The notes below the pieces were generated by a model. The model ran no database searches, was not told where the DNA came from, and was given only the letters and a program-made list of their open reading frames with translations. Source: Ligustrum vulgare (Eukaryota > Streptophyta > Magnoliopsida > Lamiales > Oleaceae). From it: a stretch of 64,000 bases of DNA. The DNA is taken from contig OY743179.1 in the NCBI GenBank assembly GCA_963555705.1, forward strand, positions 20,282,692 to 20,346,691, written 5' to 3'. This document shows, one piece after another, positions 34,506 to 45,262 of this stretch (positions within the stretch are counted from its first letter, which is position 1; each line of letters begins with the position of its first letter). The position numbers and the translations under genes are program-made.

Positions 34506-34724
34506 TTTAAAAGATTAAAATGAAGTGTAGTAGTAAATGGACCAAAACTTTCTTGACCACCTTGAATTTCTCTTACTTGTGGATTTTGTCAAGAGATTGG
34601 AAATAAGTGTATATGTGTAGAGTTGTGTGTAAAAGAGATGGGTTTAAATAGATGTATAAAGTTGGCATATTGTAAACATAATCATTCAATTCTATTAATT
34701 TTAACACATCATTTTCTTAAAGTA

Positions 34725-35215
34725 AAGCACCATTCATATACTTTTCCATATTTATACAAATAATATGCTCTTCATGATTATATATAATGGAGTATATAAA
34801 TCATTCATATACTTTTCCATATTTATACAAATATTATGCTCTTCATGATTACATATAATGGAGTCTTATCAATCATTCATATACTTTTCCATATTTATAC
34901 AAATATTATGCTCTTCATGATTATATATAATGGAGTATATAATTCATTCATATACTTTTCCATATTTATACAAATATTATGCTCTTCATGATTACATATA
35001 ATGGAGTCTTATCAATCATTCATATACTTTTCCATATTTATACAAATATTATGCTCTTCATGATTATATATAATGGAGTATATAATTCATTCATATACTT
35101 TTCTATATTTATACAAATATTATGCTCTTCATGATTACATATAATGGAATCTATCAATCATTTATATACTTTTCCATATTTATTAAATTAAGATTCTCAT
35201 AATTATTATATATAA
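34725..35215. repeat. Second tandem array, 71/72-bp alternating units
   Basis: Seven copies of TCATATACTTTTCCATATTT (positions near 34735, 34806, 34878, 34949, 35021, 35092 and 35163) are spaced 71, 72, 71, 72, 71 and 71 bp. Units alternate between ending GGAGTATATAA and GGAGTCTTATCAA, i.e. a 143-bp dimer. The last unit is diverged. It lies inside the same LTR as the 98-bp array but is unrelated to it. Confidence 0.9.
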
Positions 35216-35518
35216 TGGAACCTCTCATGCTTGCATATATTTTCTTAATTTCAATAATAAAAATAATTTTTGTATAAATAAATATTGGGATAACATTGAA
35301 TTAAGTACTTGGACTTAATATACTTTAAATCAAGAGAATGGAAATATTTTTAGAAATTCGGAATTTAATTTAAAATCGAACGATCTCGATTATTTCTTGA
35401 TTTGGCTATACGAATACGTCGTGGCGTTAACTTAATAAAAATGGGTGAAATAGTAGCGACACGATTTTCTATTAAAATAATTATTAATCGCGTAAAAATT
35501 CTTGGTCGCTACAGATGC

Positions 35519-36297
35519 GATTTTAGTGCAAATATTGTAAGGTTAGAAGAGAAAAATGAAAATGAAATAAAATTCAGTTAAAATCGTAATATAAGTAAAA
35601 CCTCAAACCCGCCCCGAGCATTTCAGGACGAGGTGGGGCCACCCTGCCGTCCTATTTAGTTTTTATTTTTTCTTTATTTTTTTTCTATAATTTTCCCCAA
35701 TAATCAATCGGAGCAGATCAAACTTTTTTGCATCTCTAATTCTTTGAAGTAGGTTCGAAGTACCCACGAGTTAACACACCACCATATTAACATAATCGAT
35801 TTTAAATCTTTTCAAAAAATGCTTGATTTGACCTCATCCCTGCTTAACTTTAGTGCACCCGTACTAAATGAAACTTATATCCGCAATCTTTATAATTTAT
35901 CAATTTATAAATTACATAATTTTTAAATCATTTTTAACTATATATATATGTTCATTCTTTAAAAACAACAAAAACCAACTTATAAATTGCTAGTGTTATT
36001 ATTGATAACATTTCGACCATTACCTAAATTGCTTTAAATGGACAGACAATAAATACTGACATAAATAGCGTATGTTTGGTAATATTATTTTATTTATAAA
36101 ATTGATTTATTTATATTTTTGAGTTAAAAAAGTAGTTGTTGAAAATTTGAGAGAGAAAATATGTATAGTTAAAAAATGATTTGAAAAATTGTATATTTTA
36201 TGAATTTATTTTATTTACCAAATGAATGCTAAAGTGTACACTTAAGCAAAGCAGTCTGGAAACAAGGACATCGTTCATTTTCTTCATCCTTCCAAAA
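35519..36297. other. Spacer with a dispersed MITE-like copy
   Basis: About 36065-36232 carries the repeat module (TTTGGTAATATTATTTTATT to TTACCAAATGAATG, with GAGAGAAAATATGTATAGTT). The rest shows no gene. Confidence 0.45.
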
Positions 36298-36487
36298 GGA
36301 AAAGTGGACTTACAACTCTCGGCTAAGTTCTAGTTGGCCGCGCATCAACCTTGTAGACCAGAAACCAAGCCCCTGTTTTGTACACTTGTTTAGGATCCAG
36401 TGGCGGATTTGGAAAAGTGGACTTACAACTCTGGGCTAAGTTCTAGTTGGCCGCGCATCAACCTGTAGACCAGAAACCAAGCCCCTG

Positions 36488-36724
36488 TTTCACGAATCGC
36501 AGGTTTAGCTCCCGAGGTTTCTCGCCTTTAGGTAGCTTACCTCTCATTCATTGACCGGCAAGGCAGAACAACTGGCACACACGCACGCTGATGAGTATGA
36601 TGTAAGGGAAATACATGCAATATGATCATATCATTAGAGCACTTCATGGTAAAATAGGCCAACCGCCTAGCTATTGCCGACTTGTCGAACCGAATGGGGA
36701 GATAAGCATTTTCACTGCGTGACA
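36488..36724 (-). repeat. TRIM 3' LTR
   Basis: This 237-bp copy is downstream in the element's minus-strand orientation. It differs from the other LTR at a limited number of positions and has the same length, suggesting a moderately recent insertion. Confidence 0.9.
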
Positions 36725-37192
36725 TTCTCCCCCATTCGAATCCGCTTACGTCCTCGTAGCGGGAAGTGAGCTTCGCATCAACACGCACTCCTAAATTGCA
36801 GAATTAAACGACACCATCCCCTCATGGACGAGCATTCACACGGTGGTCCTCCCACACTTGCTCGCTGTAACTCGTACATACCGCCTCCGACACCAACCTT
36901 CACCATCTGCCCCCATAAGCAGTAGTTCTTCTGTGGACGGCCTCCAGCCGCAGCGCCTCCAGCACATGTCGAAGCACATACCTACTACATTCTCGTAGGC
37001 TCTGCAAAATGCGCTCCTCAAAACTCCTTCGAAAGCAATCGCGCAACGCTACCCAGCACACCCATCTTCCCCAACAGCTTCCTTCTTCATGTTCCGCATG
37101 CTTGCCGACACGATCTGTGGCCCAAAATCTTTTCTTCGCGAGAATTCATGTCATTGATCTCTACAAGACCAACAACGCATTCAAGCGAGACA

Positions 37193-37204
37193 GCTCTGAT
37201 ACCA
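37193..37204 (-). promoter_or_regulatory. TRIM primer binding site (tRNA-Met)
   Basis: The minus strand reads TGGTATCAGAGC, the standard plant PBS complementary to the 3' end of initiator methionine tRNA, two bases inside the 5' LTR. Confidence 0.93.
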
Positions 37205-37206
37205 TC

Positions 37207-37443
37207 TTTCACGGATCGCAGGTTTAGCTCCCGAGGTTTCTCGCATCTAGGTAGTTTACCTCTCATTCATTGGCCGGCAAGGCAGAACAACTGGCACACA
37301 TGCACCCTGATGAGTAGGATGTAAGGGAAATACTTGTAATATGATCATATCATTAGAGCACTTCATGGTAAAATAGGCCAACCGCCTAGCTGTTGCCGAC
37401 TTGTCGAACCGAATGGGGAGATAAGCATTTTCACCGCGTGACA
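37207..37443 (-). repeat. TRIM 5' LTR
   Basis: This 237-bp terminal repeat begins TGTCACGCGGTG on the minus strand and is followed by the PBS. Confidence 0.9.
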
Positions 37444-37490
37444 CCCTGATTTGTACACTTGTTTAGGATCCGGTGGCGGATTTGGAGGCT

Positions 37491-38650
37491 GCGAAAGTGA
37501 CTGGTCGCTCGTATTGAAGGGAAAAAAAAAACAGATTTTGCCTTATTATTTGATGGCCAAAGATTTTTCCCTTACGCTTATAGTGACAAGTACTCACTCC
37601 GTTTTCTATATTCACCCATCATGAACAAGCGTTTTTTCTTCATATTTTCTCAAATCTCATTTTTCTAAACTAATTTTCTACCAAACATTTACCTTAAAAT
37701 TACAAACTATTTGTTTATGAACAGGTTTCAACCGCCGCCTAAATTTCGAGTCCAATCCCACCAGATTACTAAGGCGCCGTTTGATATATATCTTCTTCCA
37801 TAGAAAATATGACTTTCCACCCAAATTTTTCACTTTAACATGTTCGATTGCAAATTTTTTCAATGGAAATCATTTCTTCCTTATGACCCTCACGCGCCTA
37901 TTTTCTATGAAAATGAGGAATTCATTTTCTTGTGCGTAGAGATGCTTTTATTTTCTAGGGAAAGTTTTGTACAAATTTCGTCATGTTTGATCATTTTTCT
38001 TATTGTTAATTGATTTATTTTTATTCCAAAAATTAACATTATTATTATTAAGTATAAATGTATGAAAAATAAATTTTGTCTTATTTTTCATAAATATTAA
38101 TTGTCAATCAAACAACAAAAATTAGAAAATTTCTCACTTTTTTCACCTAAAAATTTAAATCAATCAAATACATTAAACTTCCAATTCTCAGGAATTCAAT
38201 TTCATGAAATTCATTTTCTTTCTACATAAATTTCACCGTCCGTTTTTTTAATTCAATTCCAATTTATTTTGTTACCTCTCAAAAAAAAAAAATTTGATAA
38301 TAATCCCTCAATGATAAGCATATAGTTATAAAATGTGAACAGCATATTATAGTTGACAATTTTTTTGAAAGCATGAAAAGAACCGCATCTATCCAACCCT
38401 GATGGTTTAAAACTTTAAGTTCAGATTTTAATCAAGAAGTGTACGTAAGGTTAATTTAATTCTACGTATGTATAAAATATAGGTACTCATTTGTTTCGAT
38501 TCTCATCAAAATTGGACTGAAACAATGTTTATTTTAAAAGCAATGACTCATTTTCAATTTTTGATCCCATTTATCCTTAATAAGAAATTTCATCCTCCAT
38601 AAATGAAGATTTTCAGAAGGACACAGATGTTTACAGATTACATACCCAAC
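37491..38650. other. Spacer upstream of the DUF1645 gene
   Basis: AT-rich, with a GTTTGATATA-type repeat edge near 37770. No coding motif. It may include upstream regulatory sequence of the gene at 38757, but no specific element can be named. Confidence 0.4.
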
Positions 38651-38653
38651 ACG

Positions 38654-38659
38654 TATAAA
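38654..38659 (+). promoter_or_regulatory. TATA box of the DUF1645 gene
   Basis: TATAAA lies 103 bp upstream of the ATG. The following leader is CT-rich (CAGCCCTCCTCCTCGCTCAG), typical of plant 5' UTRs. Confidence 0.5.
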
Positions 38660-38756
38660 CGCCAAATCTGTACGCACTCAGCCCTCCTCCTCGCTCAGAG
38701 CGCCTCTCTGCTCTGCGTACAATAATTGCGTGTTCTATCAATCCCTCTCTCCAATA

Positions 38757-39902
38757 ATGCCCCTCTCCACCCCTAAAAATGGCAGTGCTTCCACCGCCGC
38801 CGGCGGTCCACTAAACATCCTACATGAACCGCCACGTTTTAGTGAAGATATTGATAGCATTAGCACTTGCTCCACCCCTTATGTCAGTGCACCATCCAGT
38901 CCTGGCCATGTTTCTTCACTTCCTTCTGGTTACTTCTTCAGTGCTCCAGCTAGCCCAACGCATTTTCTGTTGTCAAAAGGGGAACATGAACTGTTTTCTT
39001 CCAAGTTTGAGCCTGTTTTTGGGACATTGGAATCTGGGTCGTCTTTCGAGTTTGAATTTTGTTCAAGATTTTCGCCCAATGGGATGAGTGGAAATGGATC
39101 CATGAGTTCTGCTGAGGAGCTGTTCTTTAATGGTAAGATTCGGCCCATGAAACTTTCTTCCCACTTGCAGATGCCGCAGACGCTCGTGCCTTTGGTGGAT
39201 TTGCACGGCGCCGACGATGATGAACTCGGCGAAGACAATAGTACTAGCACGAGAGGAGGAGATCTGGGAATGCGCGATCCTAGATACGCTCACCGAAAAA
39301 CCAGATCTATGTCACCTTTTTGTACTACAGAGTACGATTTTCCCGCCGTCAAAAATGCCTCCGTCCATGAAGACTGTGAAAAAGAAAAGGAAACTGAAGC
39401 CCCGACTTCTGAAGGAACGAAGCCGTCAGGCTCGGCTTCATCACGTTCGTCATCTACTGGAAGGAACAACTCAAAGAAATGGATGTTCTTGAAGGACCTT
39501 TTGCACAGAAGTAAAAGTGAAGGCTGCAGAGCTTATAACAAGGACAGATTTTGGTCAGCCATTTCATTTTTGCCTGCAAAAGAGCAGTCACCATCTTCGG
39601 CGACGCTCACTCAGACGACTTCTTCTACAGATAAGAAGAGAGTGAAAAATGACACTGTTGAAACCCAGAAACGGAAGAAAGTTCCAGCGGCCGAAAAATC
39701 GGCTAATGGTGTTTGGAAACGCCGTGCCCCGCCGTCGGCTCATGAGCTGCATTACACTTCAAAACGGGCTCAGGCGGAGGAGATGAAGAAAAAGACATTT
39801 TTGCCATATCGGCAAGGACTTCTTGGATTCCTAGGATTCAGTTCCAAGAATTATGGTACATTTGGGCCGATCCGAAAACCAAACCCGGTTTCTTCCGGGT
39901 AA
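38757..39902 (+). CDS. DUF1645 family protein, intact
   Basis: A single-exon gene for a 381-residue protein. The start is the ATG at 38757; the in-frame GTG at 38730 would not be used. Conserved family pieces appear in order: PYVSAPSSPGH (41-51), YFFSAPASPTHFLL (59-72), SSFEFEFCSRF (95-105), AEELFFNGKIRPMKL (119-133), KKWMFLKDLLHRSKSEG (240-256) and KKKTFLPYRQGLLGFLGF (344-361), near the C-terminus. Between these are Ser-rich and acidic low-complexity stretches and a Lys/Arg-rich segment at 293-323 that could act as a nuclear localisation signal. Length and motif order match full-length members. The biochemical role of DUF1645 proteins is not established; some members have been linked to stress tolerance and grain size. 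There is no sign of damage, unlike almost everything around it. Confidence 0.92.
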   Translation: MPLSTPKNGSASTAAGGPLNILHEPPRFSEDIDSISTCSTPYVSAPSSPGHVSSLPSGYFFSAPASPTHFLLSKGEHELFSSKFEPVFGTLESGSSFEFEFCSRFSPNGMSGNGSMSSAEELFFNGKIRPMKLSSHLQMPQTLVPLVDLHGADDDELGEDNSTSTRGGDLGMRDPRYAHRKTRSMSPFCTTEYDFPAVKNASVHEDCEKEKETEAPTSEGTKPSGSASSRSSSTGRNNSKKWMFLKDLLHRSKSEGCRAYNKDRFWSAISFLPAKEQSPSSATLTQTTSSTDKKRVKNDTVETQKRKKVPAAEKSANGVWKRRAPPSAHELHYTSKRAQAEEMKKKTFLPYRQGLLGFLGFSSKNYGTFGPIRKPNPVSSG

Positions 39903-40371
39903 AACTATAATGTATGACATGGAGTGTTGGTATTTCGTGTTCATGAGTAATGCAAGCCTTTGGTAAATGGTTGGTGAATAGTGACTAGTGAGGTACTAAA
40001 AGTTTTGGGCAACGGGACTGTAATTATCACTGCTAATTATAATCATCTCTTTCTTAATGCAATCATTATAATTTGTGAATAAATTTACATATCCTTTTTT
40101 CGCAATTATTACAATTTATAAATCAATTTAGAGTGTGTTTGATAAACTATAAACATACTTATTGAAAAAAAAAATTTGAAAAATTGTGTGCTTAAAATGT
40201 GATTTGAAAATTAAAAAATTGTAGGCTTAATTTTTTTAGGTGGTTAAAATTGATTACTGTAGAAAAAAATTATATTTTTTTATGAGAAAGTTGGTTTATC
40301 AAAAAAAAAAAGACTTATAAACAAAATAATTTTTCAAATTACTTTTTAATCACACACATTTTCTTTCTTTA
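39903..40371. other. 3' flank of the DUF1645 gene with MITE-like copies
   Basis: The likely 3' UTR continues past 39902. From about 40130 there are two copies of the dispersed repeat module in opposite orientation (GTGTGTTTGATAAACTATAA; ACTTTTTAATCACACACATT). Confidence 0.45.
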
Positions 40372-42803
40372 ATTTTCAATCACACATTTTACTTAGAATA
40401 CGACAAAAAAAAAAATTGATCAAAGGAAGTTGGGGGACACTTCGTTTATAAACAACACAATTTTTCAAATCATTTTTTACTCGCATACATTTTCTTTCTT
40501 TAATTTTAACAATATATTTCACCTCAAACACATGAATAAATTAATTTATAAGTTGTTACAGTATTGTCAAACAGACTAAAGATATTTCCTCAGCGAAAGC
40601 ATGAGCAGTGTACTGCAAAATTTCTTGTAGGTTTGTTGAAGGGTTATTGAGAAAACTAAAAAAAAAAAATAGATCAAAATACCCTTAATTACAATTTCAT
40701 AAAAATTTCGAATTTCCCAAGAAAGACAAAAATATCTAAAATAATTAAAATTATGTTGAAAAATAGAAAATTGACACATAAGTTATAGTATATGTTTGAA
40801 AAAGTACAAATGTGAATCCAAACATTGATAACTTCTCTTAGGAGTAATTTTGATACACCTTGCGTACTCAATAAACTCTCCAAAACCGCCTCCAAACCCT
40901 CCAAGTTCGATCCAATAATCACCTCACATTTGTAACTCCAATATTAACTACATCTTGATAGAGTGATATGAATAATAGATAAAGAAGGCAACAATGGAAA
41001 ACTCTACTGACCAACTCGATTGCTGTCAAAGCCCAATTAAATGGAAGTGTGCTGAAGCCCCAAAATGAGAGCCCATGCCTTGTGATCTGGGTGAATAACA
41101 TATAAATAAATGAAAAAAATGACCTAACAACTAGGGTAGCCGCTATTGAGGCAAAAAATCCTAACTAAACAATCAAAAAGAGAAAAATAACATAAAAACA
41201 CGGAAAACCCTAATTCGGAAAGCGGTGCCGCCGCTCATGGTAAATTCTCGTGGCCACTTAGAATGCGTTTTTGCTCTCAAGTTATTCTGGATGTTTCGTG
41301 TGGCTGCGCCATAATTATACCACGAGGCCACGTGGTTGTTGCTCTAATACTTCGTGATTTCTTGTTTGGCTTGATTATTTGAATTTTCTCATCAAATCCA
41401 CTATGATTCGCATCATTCCCTACTTCTTCAGGATGATTCGTCTCGAATCACAGCTTTGTTCATGGTGTATCAATTCACCTTCTGGATCAAATGGAAAACT
41501 TCCGCGTCCATGCCATAGGAATAACTAATAGTAATCTGTAACTTGGGTGGCATGGATGGATCGAATCATGAGCTTCCTTGACCATATGTAGTGTGGCTCA
41601 AACTCTCAAGTGTAATCAACCTGCAAAAGATATTTAAATAAAATATGGTGGGAGTGTTAGTTTCACAAAATACAAGGTAAGGATCGTTGTATTCATGATG
41701 AATCATCACCACCTCATCATTCCCAACAATAAGGCTCTTTTCTTCACCTCATTCCATTTTTACAACTTCTTGCTAAATCACCTCTTTCTCCTTTTACTCA
41801 CACCCAACCACCTCTTCTAACCCCACATTTTCAAGTTCAACCACCTCTTCCACATTTTTATTTTCATACACTTCCTCATCACTACTCAAATGTGGATCTG
41901 CAACTCCAAAGTTAAAAATTTGTATTTCTACCCCAACCTCCAAGTCATGCATCTCATCATCAATAATTTTATTCTGAATCACCTTCTTGCTACCCAACTC
42001 CTCCTTTTCTTCCTCAAATTTTGGAGTTTGTCCAACTACTTCTAACTTCAATCACACATTTTACTTAGAATACGACAAAAAACAAAAAAATTTGGTCAAA
42101 GGAAGCCGGGGGACACTTCGTTTATAAACAACACAATTTTTCAAATCACTTTTTACTCGCATACATTTTCTTTCTTTAATTTTAACAATATATTTTACCT
42201 CAAATACATGAATAAATTAATTTATAAGTTGTTACAGTATTGTCAAACAGACTAAAGATTTTCCTCAGCGAAAGCATGAGCAGTGTACTGCAAAATTTCT
42301 TGTAGGTTTGTTGAAGGGCTATTGAGAAAACTGAAAAAAAATAGATCAAAATACCCTTAATTACAATTTCATAACAATTTCGAATTTCCCAAGAAAGACA
42401 AAAATATCTAAAATTATTAAAATTATGTTGAAAAATAGAAAATTGACACATAAGTTATAGTGCATGTTTGAAAAAGTACAAATGTGAATCCAAACATTGA
42501 TAACTTCTCTTAGGAGTAATTTTGATACACCTTGCGGACTCAATAAACTCTCCAAAACCGCCTCCCAAACCTCCAAGTTCGATCCAATAATCACCTCACA
42601 TTTGTAACTCCAGTATTAACTACATCTTGATAGAGTGATATGAATAATAGATAAAGAAGGCAACAATGGAAAACTCTACCGACCAGCTCGGTTGCTGTCA
42701 AAGCCCAATTAAATGGAAGTGTGCTGAAGTCCCAAAATGACAGCCCATGCCTTGTGATCTGGGTTATGCTGTGAAGAAATAACATACACTAGTACAGAAA
42801 CAG

Positions 42804-43015
42804 TCTTTCGCGTCGGTTATTTAAGAGATTAGGCGTCGGTTTTTGTGGCGACGCGTATGAAGTAGACGCGTAAAGTAAAGACTTTACGCGTCGGTTGTAA
42901 AACGACGCGTAAATGCTATCTTTACGCGTCGGTTGTTAATAAACCGACGCGTAAAGTTGAAAAAATAAATAAATAAAAAATTTTAGGCGTCGATTTTCTT
43001 AAAACCGACGCGTCT
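42804..43015. repeat. CACTA left subterminal repeats (GCGTCGG motif)
   Basis: About ten copies of ACGCGTCGGTT or AGGCGTCGGTT and their complements occur within 210 bp of the terminus. They are GC-rich and CpG-rich against an AT-rich background, as expected for binding sites of the element's own DNA-binding protein. Confidence 0.9.
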
Positions 43016-43049
43016 TCAATTTTTTTTTCACGAAATTCATTTGCCTATA

Positions 43050-43245
43050 GAGTAAAATACAATGACCCAGGCCACTGCAGGCCATGGCCTGCATTGGCCT
43101 GGACGTCACCTGCAATGACCCAGTCCACTGCAGGTCATGGCCTGCAATGACCTAGATGTCACCTGCAATGACCTGGACGTCACCTGCAACGATCCAGATC
43201 ACTGCAGGTCGATCATGACCTGCAATCACCTAAACGTGGACTGAA
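43050..43245. repeat. CTGCAG/ATGACC tandem repeat block
   Basis: Overlapping copies of CACCTGCAATGACC and CCACTGCAGG(C/T)CATGGCCT occur, with several copies of TGGACGTCACCTGCAA. It lies just inside the CACTA left end, downstream of the Ulp1 stop codon. Confidence 0.8.
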
Positions 43246-43385
43246 CATTTTCCACATGCACATCATCAAATATGTATATAATCGACATAATTAAAATAAT
43301 GTTAAATAAATGAGAAATAATTATATTTACAAGATTGTTAATGTCACATGTAATTGAGTAAATAGAAGTTTGAATACACGTCGAT

Positions 43386-45260
43386 TTACACACACCTATC
43401 GACGAAGTATTTAGCCCACAAGTTTTGAATTTCAGCAATTTCCTCCGTTGAGTAATACTCTTTAAATGCCTACAAATAATCAAAATGAATTATCAGTTAT
43501 TTTGTAATAAAATATGAAGGAATAATTAAAAATTATCATGTTCAATAACTTATACCTTTTCCAACGACGGACGCTGAAAGTGTTCAGTGACTATCTCATA
43601 CATATTTTTCATGACGTAGTAGCCACACTCAGAACCTCCGGGCTGTTGAGGACACTGAAATTTTCACAATGAAAACTAACATTAATAATCACACTAAATA
43701 GAATATGAAAATAATTCAAAGATTTGTAATATATTTTAAATATGTGTTTTCATACCTTTATTTTTAGCCACGTTGTATTGGCTCTTGTCCTAATGCCTCC
43801 TTGTGTCCAGTATAGTTTGAAAGCCCTAAAATTGAATTAAATTATTCGAACCAATTACAAAATAAATAAATACAAAAACTAAGATTTCTATAAAAATTTT
43901 GGCAGAGTCTTCCCTATAAATTGAACTTATCCAACCTGTAAATAGACGCGTTGCTATAGAATCTATCACAACTTCTCAACAATCACAACGTATATTCATC
44001 AAAGTGAAACCACAACTCCACAATCAATTTCACCACAACTCCACAATTATTTCATGAAAATTATCATAACTTACGTATTCAATAGCGGCTTGATATCTAA
44101 GTCACGCTTAAATGCACTAGCTGAATCCAATAAGTACACCGTACTCTTCTGAGGAGAAATCACTAGCAACATCCAGTGGTTCCTACGTATTATGAACATG
44201 TAAATACAAATTCAAACATGTGCGATTCAAATTACAAAAAAAAAAATTAACTATTAACAAGAGAGAATGGTCTTACTCCTGAATATACGGTGCTAGAATG
44301 AATTTCTTTGTTTGCATTGCCCTCATGGTCTCGTCCATATAATTTACAACACAATTGGCATTTGTTCTTACCGACACCGACGCAATGTGTGACGGAGACA
44401 AGAATCCAATTGAATCAATACCGTAATCCTGACATAACTCATGAAGGTACCTAATAATAATGACACCGATAAATAGAGATCGAACAATGATATAAATTGA
44501 AGTTGTAATTTGTGATCGGAAGTCTTACAATGCAAATATTTGTAGGATAGATGTATCAAACCATTGCATTTTAAGCAGATCGGTAATGTCTGCGACTGTA
44601 ACAAAAATACCATCCTCGAACGTACAATTGAAGATGGAGGCATCTACGGGCACCTGATAGAAGTCATCACCAACAGGTAATTGGAGGACCAGGGTGTTTA
44701 ACATTTTGCATTTATCACCCAGACGTAGTAAAGTCTCATCGTCGACTATCGCAGGTCGCTGGGTAGATGACAATTCAAAACTCTGAGGCCTTTTCCCTTT
44801 ATTAGATTTTTTTACGATCTTTTTTGGGGCCTCTTCCTGCAATAAGACAATTTTTGTCATTATAACACGTCTGATACAAATTTAAAAGAAATTAATATTG
44901 ACATAAACTTTTATATAACTCGATTTTATTACCTCTCCAAAAATCACCAATTCCTTAGGTCATTGGAAAAAACTTCCAATAGCTTCCCCCACCGTGGTAT
45001 GGTGCTGAGATGGCGCTGGAAGATAGAACGCTTCTGCACCATCTATAACATGGTCAACGGACACCTTCACATGGTCAAGCCAGAGTGGTTGATGATGCAC
45101 CACAGTCTCGGGTCCGGACGGATAAACCATCCCGCTGGCCACTATTTGCTTGTCACCATCAACAAATACGGCGAGACGACAGGGAATCGGCTTCTATTTT
45201 TCAACATATATGTCAGGCCTTTCCATTTAAAAAAAAAAAAAGCAATACTAAAAAAACTAA
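43386..45260 (-). pseudogene. CACTA-encoded Ulp1 (C48) cysteine peptidase region
   Basis: The minus-strand exon chain has good splice signals: 44836-44529 (EEAPKKIVKKSNKGKRPQ, LLRLGDKCKMLNTLVLQLPV), 44450-44277 (YLHELCQDYGIDSIGFLSPS, ILAPYIQ), 44182-44075 (NHWMLLVISPQKSTVYLLDS), 43825-43756 (AFKLYWTQGGIRTRANTTWL), 43654-43556 (CPQQPGGSECGYYVMKN) and 43469-43386 ending VDRCV and TAA. His of NHW, Asp of LLDS, and Gln and Cys of QQPGGSEC are the catalytic residues of SUMO/NEDD8-type Ulp1 peptidases, all retained. Upstream, VVHHQPLWLDHVKVSVDHV and TVGEAIGSFFQ belong to the preceding domain, which is broken by a TGA at 44960-44962 where Trp is expected. Ulp1 domains are known passengers of plant CACTA and MULE elements. 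The peptidase exons themselves show no stop. Confidence 0.8.
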
Positions 45261-45262
45261 AT

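Larger units (their letters stand above)
32740..35513. mobile_element. Solo LTR, 2774 bp
   Basis: It begins TGTGACGACCCGAAATC and ends TTCTTGGTCGCTACA, so it has TG and CA ends with partial inversion (TGTGACGACC / GGTCGCTACA). A perfect 5-bp target duplication GATGC flanks it (32735-32739 and 35514-35518). There is no PBS, polypurine tract or pol sequence inside, so this is one LTR left after recombination between the two LTRs of a retrotransposon, probably Ty3/gypsy by its termini. It contains two tandem arrays. Orientation is unresolved; on the minus strand a TTTAAA/TATA-like region near 34660 could be the promoter. Confidence 0.85.
36488..37443 (-). mobile_element. TRIM-type retrotransposon, 956 bp, complete
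   Basis: Two direct 237-bp terminal repeats (36488-36724 and 37207-37443) enclose about 480 bp. On the minus strand the LTR begins TGTCACGC and ends CGTGAAA; the expected terminal CA is AA in both. The PBS TGGTATCAGAGC, complementary to initiator tRNA-Met, starts two bases after the 5' LTR (37204-37193). A purine tract TGGGGGAGAA precedes the 3' LTR. The 5-bp target duplication CCCTG (36483-36487, 37444-37448) is perfect. Size, PBS, PPT and lack of gag/pol define a terminal-repeat retrotransposon in miniature, mobilised in trans. The internal region contains short frames but no recognised domain. Confidence 0.92.
36298..37490. repeat. 113-bp tandem duplication split by a TRIM
   Basis: GGAAAAGTGGACTTACAACT at 36298 recurs at 36411, a period of 113 bp. 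Copy 1 runs uninterrupted through AAGCCCCTGTTTTGTACACT. Copy 2 stops at CCCCTG (36487) and resumes at 37444 with CCCTGATTTGTACACTTG, ending in GTGGCGGATTTGG. Copy 1 is therefore the pre-insertion site. Confidence 0.9.

Noticed and set aside
36836..37021. Protein gene inside the TRIM
   Set aside because: A 61-codon frame with no motif; TRIM interiors are normally non-coding, and the evidence for a captured gene is lacking.
38730..38756. Upstream GTG as start of the DUF1645 protein
   Set aside because: A non-ATG start is unlikely in a plant nuclear gene; the ATG at 38757 gives the conserved family N-terminus.
41794..42051. Acidic 85-residue protein gene in the tandem duplication
   Set aside because: Repeated with the duplication and lacking any recognisable domain or promoter; more likely decayed retroelement sequence.
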